Origin: Arenibacter sp. F26102
GTDB lineage: Bacteria; Bacteroidota; Bacteroidia; Flavobacteriales; Flavobacteriaceae
NCBI RefSeq assembly: GCF_023015865.1
Contig: NZ_JALKBC010000002.1
Span: forward strand, 124,001 to 188,000
DNA length: 64,000 nt
Direction: 5' to 3'
The notes below the pieces were generated by a model, which was not told the origin of the DNA, did no database searches, and worked only from the letters and a program-made list of their open reading frames with translations. This document shows, in pieces, positions 55,202 to 64,000 of the stretch. How positions within the stretch are numbered: position 1 is the stretch's first letter; each line of letters begins with the position of its first letter. The position numbers were made by a program, and so were the translations under genes.

Positions 55202-55244
55202 GTGTCAATAAGTTAAATAGTAATCAATTAATAATTAATTAAAT

Positions 55245-55865
55245 ATGTCTGGGTTAATAGGTAGAAAAGTAGGTATGACCAGCATTTTCGATGAAAATGG
55301 AAAGAACATTCCATGTACAGTAATCGAAGCTGGACCATGCGTAGTTACCCAAGTCAGAACCGAAGAGGTCGACGGGTACAATGCCCTTCAGCTTGGTTTC
55401 GATGACAAGGCAGAAAAACGTGCTAATAAAGCGGCTACAGGTCACTTTAAAAAAGCAGGCGCTTCTCCCAAGAAAAAGGTCATGGAATTCAGGTATTTTG
55501 AAGAAGGTGCGCACAAATTAGGTGATACTCTTGGAGTAGACCTTTTTGTAGAAGGAGAATTTGTTGATGTAATCGGTACCTCAAAGGGTAAAGGTTTTCA
55601 AGGTGTTGTTAAAAGACACGGCTTTGCCGGTGTTGGTCAATCAACCCACGGTCAGCACAATAGATTAAGAGCTCCAGGTTCCATTGGTGCTGCTTCATAT
55701 CCTGCAAGAGTTTTTAAGGGAATGAAAATGGCTGGTAGAATGGGTACTGATAGAGTTACCGTTCAAAACTTGAGAGTATTAAAAATTGTTCCAGAAAAGA
55801 ACCTTATAGTAGTAAAAGGTTGTGTTCCTGGTCATAAGAACGCTTACGTAACTATTGAGAAGTAA
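55245..55865 (+). CDS. rplC: 50S ribosomal protein L3
   Basis: 206 residues, near the peptidyl-transferase centre. [17 protein letters not shown] start and [21 protein letters not shown] are conserved. It is first gene after the hairpin-rich spacer; its stop overlaps the rplD start (TAATG). Confidence 0.97.
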   Translation: MSGLIGRKVGMTSIFDENGKNIPCTVIEAGPCVVTQVRTEEVDGYNALQLGFDDKAEKRANKAATGHFKKAGASPKKKVMEFRYFEEGAHKLGDTLGVDLFVEGEFVDVIGTSKGKGFQGVVKRHGFAGVGQSTHGQHNRLRAPGSIGAASYPARVFKGMKMAGRMGTDRVTVQNLRVLKIVPEKNLIVVKGCVPGHKNAYVTIEK

Positions 55866-56494
55866 TGAAGGTAGCAGTTTTAGATATTAAGGGAAAAGAA
55901 ACAGGTAGAAAGGTTGAGCTTTCTGACGCTGTATTCGCAATAGAACCAAACAATCATGCTGTGTATTTGGATGTTAAGCAATATTTGGCTCACCAAAGAC
56001 AAGGTACGCACAAATCCAAAGAGCGTGCTGAGATAGCAGGAAGTACAAGAAAGATCAAAAAACAAAAAGGAACAGGTACTGCTCGTGCGGGTAGTATTAA
56101 GTCTCCAGTGTTTAGAGGTGGTGGACGTATTTTTGGACCTAGACCAAAGGATTATAAGCAAAAATTGAATAAAAATGTTAAGCGTTTGGCTAGGAGGTCG
56201 GCCTTAACTTTAAAGTCAAAGGACAATGCTATAATGGTGGTTGAGGATTTCAATTTTGAAGCTCCTAAAACTAAGGATTTTAAAGAATTTTTGAAGTCTT
56301 TGGGCTTGGAGAATAAAAAATCCCTAATTGTGTTGGGTGATTCAAATAATAACGTATATTTGTCCTCACGCAATTTAGAGCGTTCTGAGGTTATAACCAA
56401 CTCAGAATTAAGCACTTACAAAATATTAAACGCTAACAACCTAGTGTTGTTGGAAGGTTCCTTGGAAGGAATCGAATCGAACTTAATTAAATAA
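55865..56494 (+). CDS. rplD: 50S ribosomal protein L4
   Basis: 209 residues with the exit-tunnel loop ([25 protein letters not shown] region). In E. coli L4 regulates its operon by binding the S10 leader. The hairpin-bearing spacer upstream of rplC is a place to look for a similar effect here. It overlaps rplC by 1 nt. Confidence 0.97.
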   Translation: MKVAVLDIKGKETGRKVELSDAVFAIEPNNHAVYLDVKQYLAHQRQGTHKSKERAEIAGSTRKIKKQKGTGTARAGSIKSPVFRGGGRIFGPRPKDYKQKLNKNVKRLARRSALTLKSKDNAIMVVEDFNFEAPKTKDFKEFLKSLGLENKKSLIVLGDSNNNVYLSSRNLERSEVITNSELSTYKILNANNLVLLEGSLEGIESNLIK

Positions 56495-56501
56495 GCGAAC
56501 C

Positions 56502-56792
56502 ATGAGTGTGTTGATAAAGCCAATTATTACGGAAAAAATGACTGCTGATAGCGAGTTGCACAATCGTTATGGTTTTCTTGTTGATCCAAAAGCCAACAAG
56601 ATTCAGGTCAAGGAAGCAGTAGAGGCAACTTATGGTGTTTCTGTTGAGAAAGTTCGAACAATGAATTATGGTCCTTCGCGCAAGTCGCGTTACACTAAAA
56701 CTGGTGTACAGCACGGAAAGACAAGTGGTTTTAAGAAAGCCATTGTTGATGTAGCAGAAGGAGATATTATTGATTTTTACAGTAATCTATAA
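56502..56792 (+). CDS. rplW: 50S ribosomal protein L23
   Basis: 96 residues; lies at the exit tunnel and docks trigger factor and SRP. LIKPIITEKMTADSE start and YGVSVEKVRTMNYGPSRKSRY are typical. It is 7 bp after rplD and 9 bp before rplB. Confidence 0.96.
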   Translation: MSVLIKPIITEKMTADSELHNRYGFLVDPKANKIQVKEAVEATYGVSVEKVRTMNYGPSRKSRYTKTGVQHGKTSGFKKAIVDVAEGDIIDFYSNL

Positions 56793-56801
56793 AGACAAAA
56801 A

Positions 56802-57626
56802 ATGTCAGTTAGAAAATTAAAACCAATCACTCCCGGGCAGCGTTTTAGAGTAGTAAATGGATTTGACGCCATTACTACTGATAAGCCGGAAAAAAGCTTG
56901 CTTGCTCCGTTAAAAAAGTCGGGAGGTAGAAACAGTCAAGGAAAAATGACCATACGCCAAAAAGGTGGAGGTCATAAGAGAAGGTATCGTGTTATTGATT
57001 TCAAAAGGGATAAGCAAGATGTTGCTGCCACGGTTGAATCAATTCAGTACGATCCAAACAGAACAGCTTTTATAGCTTTATTGGCGTATGCTGATGGTGA
57101 AAAAAGATATATTGTTGCCCCAAATGGTTTACAGGTGGGTCAAGAAGTATCTTCTGGAGCTGCAGTTGCCCCAGAGATCGGGAACGCACTTCCATTAAGT
57201 GAAATACCTTTGGGTACAATCATATCTGGAATTGAATTGCGTCCTGGACAGGGAGCTGTAATGGCGAGAAGTGCTGGAACATTTGCCCAGTTAATGGCGA
57301 AGGACGGTAAGTTTGTTACCATTAAATTGCCATCAGGTGAAACCAGATTAATTTTAGCGGATTGTTTGGCCACTATAGGTGCTGTATCCAACTCTGATCA
57401 TCAATTATTGGTGTCAGGTAAGGCAGGTAGAAGTAGATGGTTGGGAAGAAGACCAAGAACAAGACCAGTTGCAATGAACCCTGTTGATCACCCCATGGGT
57501 GGTGGAGAAGGAAGGGCTTCTGGAGGTCATCCTAGATCTAGAAACGGAATTCCTGCGAAAGGATTCAGGACCCGTTCCAAGACCAAGAGTACCAACAAGT
57601 ATATTTTAGAACGTAGAAAGAAATAA
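56802..57626 (+). CDS. rplB: 50S ribosomal protein L2
   Basis: 274 residues. [20 protein letters not shown] and the C-terminal [20 protein letters not shown], which contains the conserved histidine region near the peptidyl-transferase centre, are present. Confidence 0.98.
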   Translation: MSVRKLKPITPGQRFRVVNGFDAITTDKPEKSLLAPLKKSGGRNSQGKMTIRQKGGGHKRRYRVIDFKRDKQDVAATVESIQYDPNRTAFIALLAYADGEKRYIVAPNGLQVGQEVSSGAAVAPEIGNALPLSEIPLGTIISGIELRPGQGAVMARSAGTFAQLMAKDGKFVTIKLPSGETRLILADCLATIGAVSNSDHQLLVSGKAGRSRWLGRRPRTRPVAMNPVDHPMGGGEGRASGGHPRSRNGIPAKGFRTRSKTKSTNKYILERRKK

Positions 57627-57639
57627 AAAGTAGAAAGAA

Positions 57640-57918
57640 ATGGCACGTTCATTAAAGAAAGGACCTTACGTTCACTATAGTTTGGATAAAAAAGTCCAAC
57701 AAAATGTTGAATCAGGTAAAAAGGCAGTCATTAAGACATGGTCTAGAGCTTCTATGATTACTCCTGATTTTGTAGGTCAGACAATAGCGGTTCACAATGG
57801 AAAGCAATTTGTACCTGTTTTTGTAACAGAAAACATGGTGGGTCACAAATTAGGTGAATTTTCTCCAACACGATCTTTTAGAGGTCATGCCGGGGCAAAA
57901 AATAAAGGTAAAAAGTAA
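57640..57918 (+). CDS. rpsS: 30S ribosomal protein S19
   Basis: 92 residues. [18 protein letters not shown] and [18 protein letters not shown] are the family signatures. It follows rplB by 13 bp. Confidence 0.97.
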   Translation: MARSLKKGPYVHYSLDKKVQQNVESGKKAVIKTWSRASMITPDFVGQTIAVHNGKQFVPVFVTENMVGHKLGEFSPTRSFRGHAGAKNKGKK

Positions 57919-57921
57919 GCT

Positions 57922-58329
57922 ATGGGAGTTCGTAAAAAACAAATGGCCGAAAGAATAAAGGCGGAAAAGCAGCAAATAGCGTTTGCAAAATTAAATAATT
58001 GCCCTACTTCCCCTAGAAAAATGCGTTTAGTAGCGGATTTGGTTAGAGGTGTAAAAGTGGAGAAAGCGCTAGCTATTTTGAAATTCAACTCAAAGGAATC
58101 ATCACGTAGACTGGAGAAGTTATTGTTATCTGCAATAGCTAACTGGCAAGCTAAGAATGAGGATGCAAGTGTTGAAGAAGCTGAACTTTTTGTTAAGGAG
58201 ATTAGAGTGGATGGTGGAAGTATGTTAAAAAGACTACGTCCTGCTCCACAAGGAAGAGCACATAGAATTAGAAAACGTTCCAACCACGTTACCTTGGTTT
58301 TGGGATCTAACAATAACACACAAAGCTAG
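57922..58329 (+). CDS. rplV: 50S ribosomal protein L22
   Basis: 135 residues, with an N-terminal extension ([18 protein letters not shown]) that is common in Bacteroidota. The tunnel hairpin [18 protein letters not shown] is at the C-terminus. Start is 3 bp after rpsS. Confidence 0.96.
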   Translation: MGVRKKQMAERIKAEKQQIAFAKLNNCPTSPRKMRLVADLVRGVKVEKALAILKFNSKESSRRLEKLLLSAIANWQAKNEDASVEEAELFVKEIRVDGGSMLKRLRPAPQGRAHRIRKRSNHVTLVLGSNNNTQS

Positions 58330-58339
58330 AGCATTTAGT

Positions 58340-59062
58340 ATGGGACAGAAAACAAATCCAATCGGAAATCGTCTAGGAATTATCAGAGGATGGGAGTCTA
58401 ACTGGTACGGTGGAAACGATTATGGTGATAAACTTGCCGAAGACGATAAGATCAGAAAATATGTTCATGCTCGTTTGGCAAAAGCAAGTGTGTCTAGAAT
58501 TATTATTGAGCGTACTCTAAAATTGATTACGGTTACCATTACCACAGCAAGACCAGGTATTATTATTGGGAAAGGTGGTCAAGAGGTAGATAAATTAAAA
58601 GAGGAGCTTAAGAAGATTACGGATAAGGAAGTTCAGATCAACATTTTTGAGATCAAAAGACCTGAATTGGACGCTAATCTAGTTGCTGCCAGTGTAGCAC
58701 GTCAAATAGAAAGTAGAATTTCTTTTAGAAGAGCTATCAAGATGGCGATTGCAGCTGCAATGAGAATGAACGCTGAAGGGATTAAAATTCAGATATCTGG
58801 ACGTTTGAACGGCGCTGAAATGGCAAGATCCGAATCTTATAAAGATGGTAGGATTCCCTTGTCTACTTTTAGAGCCGATATAGACTACGCTTTGCATGAA
58901 GCACATACAACCTATGGAAGATTGGGTATTAAAGTATGGATCATGAAAGGTGAGGTTTATGGAAAAAGAGAACTTTCTCCTTTGGTAGGTATGGCAAAGA
59001 GCCAATCTCAGGGAAAAGGTGGAAAGCAAGAAGGACCGAAGAAACAACGTCGTAGAAAGTAA
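58340..59062 (+). CDS. rpsC: 30S ribosomal protein S3
   Basis: 240 residues with the KH domain ([18 protein letters not shown]) and C-terminal S3 domain ([14 protein letters not shown]). Lysine/arginine-rich tail ends KKQRRRK. Confidence 0.97.
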   Translation: MGQKTNPIGNRLGIIRGWESNWYGGNDYGDKLAEDDKIRKYVHARLAKASVSRIIIERTLKLITVTITTARPGIIIGKGGQEVDKLKEELKKITDKEVQINIFEIKRPELDANLVAASVARQIESRISFRRAIKMAIAAAMRMNAEGIKIQISGRLNGAEMARSESYKDGRIPLSTFRADIDYALHEAHTTYGRLGIKVWIMKGEVYGKRELSPLVGMAKSQSQGKGGKQEGPKKQRRRK

Positions 59063-59082
59063 TTTTTTAAAGAAGTAAAGAA

Positions 59083-59502
59083 ATGTTACAGCCAAAAAGG
59101 ACTAAGTTCCGCAAAATGCAGAAAGGTCGTATGAAAGGGATCACCGGTAGGGGTCATCAACTTTCAAACGGTATGTTTGGTATAAAATCAATGGATACCT
59201 CTTTTATAACATCGCGCCAGATTGAAGCAGCTCGTATTGCGGCAACTAGGTACATGAAAAGAGAAGGCCAATTATGGATAAAAATATTTCCGGACAAGCC
59301 TATTACCAAAAAACCGTTAGAGGTTCGTATGGGTAAAGGTAAAGGTGCTCCAGAATATTTTGTAGCTGTGGTATTGCCAGGACGGATTATGTTCGAGATT
59401 GCCGGTGTTTCTCTTGATGTAGCAAAAGAAGCTTTGCGTCTTGCGGCACAGAAACTACCAGTAAGAACAAAATTTATTATTGCTAGGGACTATTCTGCTT
59501 AA
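59083..59502 (+). CDS. rplP: 50S ribosomal protein L16
   Basis: 139 residues. [19 protein letters not shown] and [16 protein letters not shown] are the family signatures, including the arginine/lysine region near the A site. Confidence 0.97.
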   Translation: MLQPKRTKFRKMQKGRMKGITGRGHQLSNGMFGIKSMDTSFITSRQIEAARIAATRYMKREGQLWIKIFPDKPITKKPLEVRMGKGKGAPEYFVAVVLPGRIMFEIAGVSLDVAKEALRLAAQKLPVRTKFIIARDYSA

Positions 59503-59519
59503 TATAATTGCAAGGAATC

Positions 59520-59711
59520 ATGAAACAATCAGAAATAAAAGAATTATCAGTTGAGGGGTTAAAAGAAAAGAGTGCTGAGTTTAAAAAACAGTATTTCGAT
59601 TTAAAATTGGCCCATTCTGTTACACCATTGGAAAATCCTTTACTTATTAGGAAAGTGAGAAGAACTGTGGCGAGATTGGCAACTGAATTAACTAAAAGGG
59701 AATTACAATAA
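59520..59711 (+). CDS. rpmC: 50S ribosomal protein L29
   Basis: 63 residues. ATG 59520 is preferred because AAGGA lies 3 nt upstream and it gives [14 protein letters not shown]; a TTG at 59508 would add four residues. Confidence 0.94.
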   Translation: MKQSEIKELSVEGLKEKSAEFKKQYFDLKLAHSVTPLENPLLIRKVRRTVARLATELTKRELQ

Positions 59712-59724
59712 TTGGTTCTGCTTT

Positions 59725-59982
59725 ATGGAAAAAAGGAATTTAAGAAAAGAGAGAATAGGAGTTGTAACTAGCAACAAAATGGAGAAATCAGTAGTGGTTT
59801 CAGAAGTTAAACGTGTTAAGCACCCTATGTACGGAAAGTTCGTGTTGAAAACTAAGAAATATGTTGCACACGATGAAAAGAACGATTGCAATATTGGCGA
59901 TACTGTTAAGATAATGGAGACTCGTCCATTGAGTAAGACCAAATGTTGGAGACTAGTGGAAATCATTGAAAGAGCTAAATAA
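59725..59982 (+). CDS. rpsQ: 30S ribosomal protein S17
   Basis: 85 residues, OB fold. [20 protein letters not shown] and [19 protein letters not shown] are diagnostic. It is 2 bp ahead of rplN. Confidence 0.96.
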   Translation: MEKRNLRKERIGVVTSNKMEKSVVVSEVKRVKHPMYGKFVLKTKKYVAHDEKNDCNIGDTVKIMETRPLSKTKCWRLVEIIERAK

Positions 59983-59984
59983 TT

Positions 59985-60353
59985 ATGTTACAGCAAGAAT
60001 CTAGACTAAAAGTAGCGGATAATACGGGGGCGAAAGAAGTTTTGACCATTCGTGTGTTGGGAGGTACAAAAAGGAGATATGCGTCTGTTGGGGATAAAAT
60101 TGTAGTTGCCGTTAAGGAAGCTACTCCTAATGGAGCTATTAAAAAAGGTGCGGTTTCCACAGCAGTTGTTGTTAGAACAAAAAAGGAAGTTAGGAGACCT
60201 GATGGTTCTTATATTCGTTTCGATGATAATGCCTGTGTACTTTTAAACCCAACAGGGGAAATGAGGGGAACACGTGTTTTTGGACCGGTGGCTAGGGAAC
60301 TTCGTGATAAGCAATTCATGAAAATTGTATCATTGGCTCCAGAGGTGCTTTAA
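59985..60353 (+). CDS. rplN: 50S ribosomal protein L14
   Basis: 122 residues. [19 protein letters not shown] start and [15 protein letters not shown] are the family signatures. Confidence 0.97.
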   Translation: MLQQESRLKVADNTGAKEVLTIRVLGGTKRRYASVGDKIVVAVKEATPNGAIKKGAVSTAVVVRTKKEVRRPDGSYIRFDDNACVLLNPTGEMRGTRVFGPVARELRDKQFMKIVSLAPEVL

Positions 60354-60366
60354 TAAAAATAGCAAA

Positions 60367-60681
60367 ATGGGAAAATTAAAAATCAAAACAGGGGATACTG
60401 TTAGAATTGTAGCCGGAGACCACAAAGGGGTAGAGGGTAAGGTTGTAAGTGTAGACCGTGAAAAGAACAAGGCGATCGTTGAAGGTGCCAATATGGTTTC
60501 TAAACACGAAAAGCCTAGTGCTAGCAATCCTCAAGGAGGGATTGTTAAGAAAGAGGCTCCCTTACAAATATCCAATCTGTCATTGATCGATCCAAAATCA
60601 GGAGAGACCACTAGAGTTGGATTTGAGGTAAGAGATGGTAAGAAAGTAAGATTTTCTAAGAAATCTAAAGAAGTAATTTAG
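60367..60681 (+). CDS. rplX: 50S ribosomal protein L24
   Basis: 104 residues with the KOW motif ([19 protein letters not shown]). ATG 60367 avoids overlap with rplN. A longer frame starting at 60325 overlaps the end of rplN and is unlikely. Confidence 0.95.
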   Translation: MGKLKIKTGDTVRIVAGDHKGVEGKVVSVDREKNKAIVEGANMVSKHEKPSASNPQGGIVKKEAPLQISNLSLIDPKSGETTRVGFEVRDGKKVRFSKKSKEVI

Positions 60682-60683
60682 TT

Positions 60684-61235
60684 ATGGCCTACGTTCCAAG
60701 ATTAAAACAGGAATATAAAGAAAGAGTTGTTAAGGCTCTTAAAGAGGAGTTTGGTTACAAAAATGTAATGCAGGTTCCTAAATTAGAAAAAATTGTTGTT
60801 AGTAGAGGTGTTGGTGCCGCTGTTGCGGACAAAAAACTTATTGACCATGCGGTAGATGAGTTGACCAATATTACTGGACAAAAAGCAATTTCAACGATGT
60901 CTAAAAAGGATGTTGCTGCATTTAAATTACGTAAGGGGATGCCAATTGGGGCAAAAGTAACCTTACGTGGAGAGAGAATGTACGAATTCTTGGATAGATT
61001 GGTGACTTCTGCTTTGCCTAGGGTAAGGGATTTCCAAGGGATTAAGGCCACTGGTTTTGATGGAAGAGGGAATTATAATCTTGGTATTACAGAGCAAATA
61101 ATATTTCCAGAAATAAACATTGATAAAATTAACAGAATCAATGGTATGGATATTACATTTGTAACCTCTGCAGAAACAGATAAAGAAGCTAAATCATTAT
61201 TAACCGAATTAGGACTACCTTTTAAAAAGAATTAG
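60684..61235 (+). CDS. rplE: 50S ribosomal protein L5
   Basis: 183 residues. It binds 5S rRNA in the central protuberance. [20 protein letters not shown] start and [20 protein letters not shown] are diagnostic. It is 1 bp from rpsN. Confidence 0.97.
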   Translation: MAYVPRLKQEYKERVVKALKEEFGYKNVMQVPKLEKIVVSRGVGAAVADKKLIDHAVDELTNITGQKAISTMSKKDVAAFKLRKGMPIGAKVTLRGERMYEFLDRLVTSALPRVRDFQGIKATGFDGRGNYNLGITEQIIFPEINIDKINRINGMDITFVTSAETDKEAKSLLTELGLPFKKN

Positions 61236-61236
61236 T

Positions 61237-61506
61237 ATGGCTAAAGAATCCATGAAGGCCCGTGAGGTCAAAAGAGCTAAGACTGTAGCAAAATATGCTG
61301 AGAAAAGAAAGGCCTTAAAAGAGGCTGGTGATTATGAAGGGTTACAAAAATTACCTAAAAATGCTTCACCTGTTCGTATGCACAACCGTTGTAAGATAAC
61401 TGGAAGACCTAGAGGTTACATGAGAACCTTCGGGGTATCTAGGGTTACTTTTAGGGAGATGGCCAATAACGGTCTTATACCTGGAGTTAGAAAAGCTAGC
61501 TGGTAA
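61237..61506 (+). CDS. rpsN: 30S ribosomal protein S14
   Basis: 89 residues, the longer form without zinc-binding CxxC pairs (only one cysteine, in [15 protein letters not shown]). A 67-bp gap to rpsH follows. Confidence 0.96.
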   Translation: MAKESMKAREVKRAKTVAKYAEKRKALKEAGDYEGLQKLPKNASPVRMHNRCKITGRPRGYMRTFGVSRVTFREMANNGLIPGVRKASW

Positions 61507-61573
61507 TAAAAGAGTATAAACTGGTTCCAGGTTTAACAATAGTGTTAAAAACCGTTACCGTAAATCAATAATT

Positions 61574-61972
61574 ATGTTTACAGATCCAATTGCGGATTAT
61601 TTGACTAGAATTAGAAATGCAAGCAGTGCTGGCCACAGAGTGGTGGAGATTCCTGCATCTAATTTAAAGAAGGAAATTACTAAAATATTATTCGATCAAG
61701 GATATATTTTAAGCTACAAATTTGAGGATAATGCGGTTCAAGGGGTTGTTAAGATAGCCTTGAAATATGACAAATTCACTAAGGAGCCGGTTATAAAAAA
61801 AATTAAGCGAGTTAGTACACCAGGACTTAGAAAATATGTTAACTCGCAGGAGTTGCCAAGAGTATTAAATGGTCTTGGTATTGCAATTATTTCTACTTCC
61901 CATGGTGTAATGACCAGCAAGCAGGCAAAGCTTGAGAATGCAGGTGGGGAAGTATTATGTTATGTTTATTAA
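61574..61972 (+). CDS. rpsH: 30S ribosomal protein S8
   Basis: 132 residues. FTDPIADYLTRIRNASSAGH start and the C-terminal STSHGVMTSKQAKLENAGGE are family signatures. Confidence 0.97.
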   Translation: MFTDPIADYLTRIRNASSAGHRVVEIPASNLKKEITKILFDQGYILSYKFEDNAVQGVVKIALKYDKFTKEPVIKKIKRVSTPGLRKYVNSQELPRVLNGLGIAIISTSHGVMTSKQAKLENAGGEVLCYVY

Positions 61973-61992
61973 TACTATAAAGATTTAGAATA

Positions 61993-62535
61993 ATGTCTAG
62001 AACAGGTAATAATCCAATAGCAATTCCAGAAGGAGTAACCGTAGAGGTTAAGGAAGATGTTATTACCGTAAAAGGTAAGTTGGGAGAACTCTCCCAAGAA
62101 TTTTCTGGTGCTGCTGTTAAGGTTGAGGATGGTCAAGTTTTTGTTACAAGACCTTCAGATTCCAAGGAGCATAAAGCGAAACATGGTCTTTATAGATCTT
62201 TGTTTTATAATATGATCGAAGGAGTTTCTAAAGGATGGGTAAAGGAATTGGAATTGGTAGGGGTAGGATATCGCGCCAGTAACCAAGGACAAACATTGGA
62301 CCTAGCTTTAGGGTTTTCACACAACATCGTTTTGGATGTGGCTTCAGAGGTAAAAGTTGAAACTGTATCCGAAAAAGGAAAGAATCCAATAATAAAGCTA
62401 AGTTCGCATGATAAGCAATTAGTGGGGCAGATTGCCGCTAAGATTAGATCCTTGCGTAAGCCAGAACCTTACAAAGGAAAAGGAATTAAGTTCGTTGGCG
62501 AACAATTAAGAAGAAAAGCTGGTAAATCGGCTTAA
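61993..62535 (+). CDS. rplF: 50S ribosomal protein L6
   Basis: 180 residues with duplicated L6 fold. The C-terminal [23 protein letters not shown] is typical. Confidence 0.97.
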   Translation: MSRTGNNPIAIPEGVTVEVKEDVITVKGKLGELSQEFSGAAVKVEDGQVFVTRPSDSKEHKAKHGLYRSLFYNMIEGVSKGWVKELELVGVGYRASNQGQTLDLALGFSHNIVLDVASEVKVETVSEKGKNPIIKLSSHDKQLVGQIAAKIRSLRKPEPYKGKGIKFVGEQLRRKAGKSA

Positions 62536-62546
62536 TAATTAGCATT

Positions 62547-62903
62547 ATGGGATTAACGAAGACTGAAAGAAGACTACGTATCAGAAGGAGAATTAGAAAA
62601 ATTTCCTCAGGTACTGCAGAAAGGCCAAGGCTAGCTGTTTTTAGAAGTAATACTGGAATATACGCTCAGATTATTGATGATGTAGCCGGAACAACTATAG
62701 TGTCCGCTTCCTCAAGGGATAAGGCTTTAGCTAAAGTTAAAGGAACTAAAACAGAAGTGGCTAACCAAGTTGGTAAGGCGCTTGCCGAAAAGGCAAAAGA
62801 AGCAGGAATAGAAGCTGTTGCTTTTGATAGAGGTGGTAATTTATACCATGGAAGAGTAAAATCATTAGCCGATGGCGCTAGGGAAGCTGGATTAAAATTC
62901 TAA
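62547..62903 (+). CDS. rplR: 50S ribosomal protein L18
   Basis: 118 residues, 5S rRNA-binding. [20 protein letters not shown] near the start and [20 protein letters not shown] at the end are conserved. Confidence 0.96.
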   Translation: MGLTKTERRLRIRRRIRKISSGTAERPRLAVFRSNTGIYAQIIDDVAGTTIVSASSRDKALAKVKGTKTEVANQVGKALAEKAKEAGIEAVAFDRGGNLYHGRVKSLADGAREAGLKF

Positions 62904-62910
62904 GAATATT

Positions 62911-63435
62911 ATGTATCAGAAATACAAAAACGTAGAGACTGTTAAGCCGGGAGGTTTAGAATTAAAAGATAGATTGGTTGGGGTACAACGTGTTACCAAA
63001 GTTACTAAAGGTGGTAGAGCGTTCGGATTTTCTGCTATCGTTGTGGTAGGTGATGAAAATGGTGTTGTAGGTCATGGTCTAGGTAAGTCTAAGGAAGTTG
63101 CTACGGCAATTGCCAAGGCTATAGAAGATGCTAAAAAGAATCTTATTAGAATTCCATTGAACAAAGGTACTTTACCGCACGAACAAAAAGGGAAATTCGG
63201 TGGAGCTAGAGTTTATATCCAGCCTGCATCGCATGGTACCGGGGTAATTGCAGGTGGTGCAGTTAGAGCGGTATTGGAAGCAGTAGGTGTACAGGACGTA
63301 TTGTCTAAATCACAAGGTTCTTCCAACCCTCACAACGTAGTAAAAGCTACTTTTGATGCTCTTTTGCAGCTTAGAGGTGCAAAGACAGTTGCTAACCAAA
63401 GAGGTATTTCTTTAGAAAAAGTTTTTAAAGGATAA
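62911..63435 (+). CDS. rpsE: 30S ribosomal protein S5
   Basis: 174 residues. [20 protein letters not shown] and [20 protein letters not shown] are the family signatures; these loops affect decoding accuracy. Confidence 0.97.
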   Translation: MYQKYKNVETVKPGGLELKDRLVGVQRVTKVTKGGRAFGFSAIVVVGDENGVVGHGLGKSKEVATAIAKAIEDAKKNLIRIPLNKGTLPHEQKGKFGGARVYIQPASHGTGVIAGGAVRAVLEAVGVQDVLSKSQGSSNPHNVVKATFDALLQLRGAKTVANQRGISLEKVFKG

Positions 63436-63448
63436 AACCAAGAATATA

Positions 63449-63628
63449 ATGGGAAAGATTAAAGTAAAACAGGTAAAGAGCAGTATTAAAAGAGCTCAAA
63501 ATCAAAAGAGAACATTAGAAGCTCTTGGTTTACGTAGAATAGGACAGGTGGTTGAACATGATGCTACCTCTAATATTCTTGGGATGATAAATAAAGTTAA
63601 ACACTTAGTTTCCACAGAGGAAGCTTAA
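63449..63628 (+). CDS. rpmD: 50S ribosomal protein L30
   Basis: 59 residues starting MGKIKVKQVKSSIKRAQNQ and ending HLVSTEEA. The single-domain bacterial L30 length is normal. It is 13 bp after rpsE and 15 bp before rplO. Confidence 0.95.
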   Translation: MGKIKVKQVKSSIKRAQNQKRTLEALGLRRIGQVVEHDATSNILGMINKVKHLVSTEEA

Positions 63629-63643
63629 TATAATTTTAGTGTT

Positions 63644-64000
63644 ATGAATTTAAGTAATTTAAAACCAGCGGATGGTGCTGTCCAAAAAGCCGGTAAAGTC
63701 GTAGGTAGAGGTCAAGGTTCCGGTAAGGGAGGTACTGCTACCAGAGGGCATAAAGGAGCTAAATCCAGATCTGGTTATTCTAAGAAAATTGGTTTCGAAG
63801 GTGGTCAAATGCCATTACAGAGACGTGTACCAAAGTTTGGTTTCACGAATATCAATAGAAAGGATTATGCTGGAATCAATCTAGAGAAATTACAGGAATT
63901 GGTAGATAAAGGGGCTATTAAGGATACGGTGACTTTAGATACACTTTTTGAAAATGGATTGGTTGGTAAAAACGATTTGGTTAAGATTCTTGGCAATGGA
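63644..64000 (+). CDS. rplO: 50S ribosomal protein L15 (cut by window end)
   Basis: The first 119 codons are present: [19 protein letters not shown] start and the Gly/Lys-rich [20 protein letters not shown] segment. It has no stop before 64000, so the C-terminus lies outside the window. Confidence 0.95.
   Translation, partial: MNLSNLKPADGAVQKAGKVVGRGQGSGKGGTATRGHKGAKSRSGYSKKIGFEGGQMPLQRRVPKFGFTNINRKDYAGINLEKLQELVDKGAIKDTVTLDTLFENGLVGKNDLVKILGNG

Overview
The window looks like a chromosomal segment from a member of the Flavobacteriaceae (Bacteroidota). The genes are AT-rich, and several promoters match the Bacteroidota -33/-7 pattern (TTG, then TAnnTTTG). The gene content is also typical: a SusC/SusD pair, a GLPGLI protein, a GIN-domain lipoprotein, DUF5723, a sulfite reductase with a HEPN-like tail, MetH split into two proteins, and CTGAGCG-type palindromic repeats. 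I saw no tRNA or rRNA gene, CRISPR array, prophage or insertion sequence.

Layout. 1-5.5 kb holds an App1-type phosphatase, a deoxynucleoside kinase, and a GLPGLI protein followed by an outer-membrane barrel. 5.6-28.9 kb is a large sulfur, methionine and SAM block: metK behind a SAM-II riboswitch; metY and a MetX-aspartate kinase-homoserine dehydrogenase fusion behind a SAM-I riboswitch; a GIY-YIG nuclease gene set inside a five-copy 88-bp palindromic repeat array; metZ; an Rrf2 regulator with four cysteines; a sulfate-assimilation operon (DUF2061, cysH, cysD, cysN, sulfite reductase, cobA, ferredoxin reductase) with two palindromic operators around its promoter; then a second SAM-I riboswitch ahead of split metH, with a PLP dehydratase gene between the halves, followed by a structured RNA element and metF.

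28.9-45.2 kb is mixed envelope and housekeeping: a PagL-like lipid A deacylase, a GIN lipoprotein, a beta-lactamase-like hydrolase, a frameshifted lipoprotein gene, a VOC protein, a DUF1080 plus Gfo/Idh/MocA pair, radC, a DUF7033/deacetylase-like protein, a YjjG nucleotidase, cell-surface proteins, rarA, rhomboid and rlmB. 45.3-51.1 kb is a minus-strand SusC/SusD/lipoprotein uptake operon. From 51.6 kb to the end runs a continuous plus-strand ribosomal block: rpsL-rpsG-fusA-rpsJ, then rplC to rplO (cut by the window end). A 157-nt spacer between rpsJ and rplC holds a terminator-like hairpin.

How the parts fit. The cys operon reduces sulfate to sulfide. MetX (in the fusion) activates homoserine made by the same polypeptide. 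MetY and MetZ install sulfur, split MetH with MetF-derived methyl-THF makes methionine, and MetK makes SAM. SAM feeds back through three leader RNAs of two unrelated classes, and the Rrf2 protein probably controls sulfate reduction. The least familiar signals are the SAM-II leader with a downstream strand complementary to two conserved aptamer segments, the repeat-embedded GIY-YIG nuclease, the structured RNA before metF, and the rpsJ-rplC leader.
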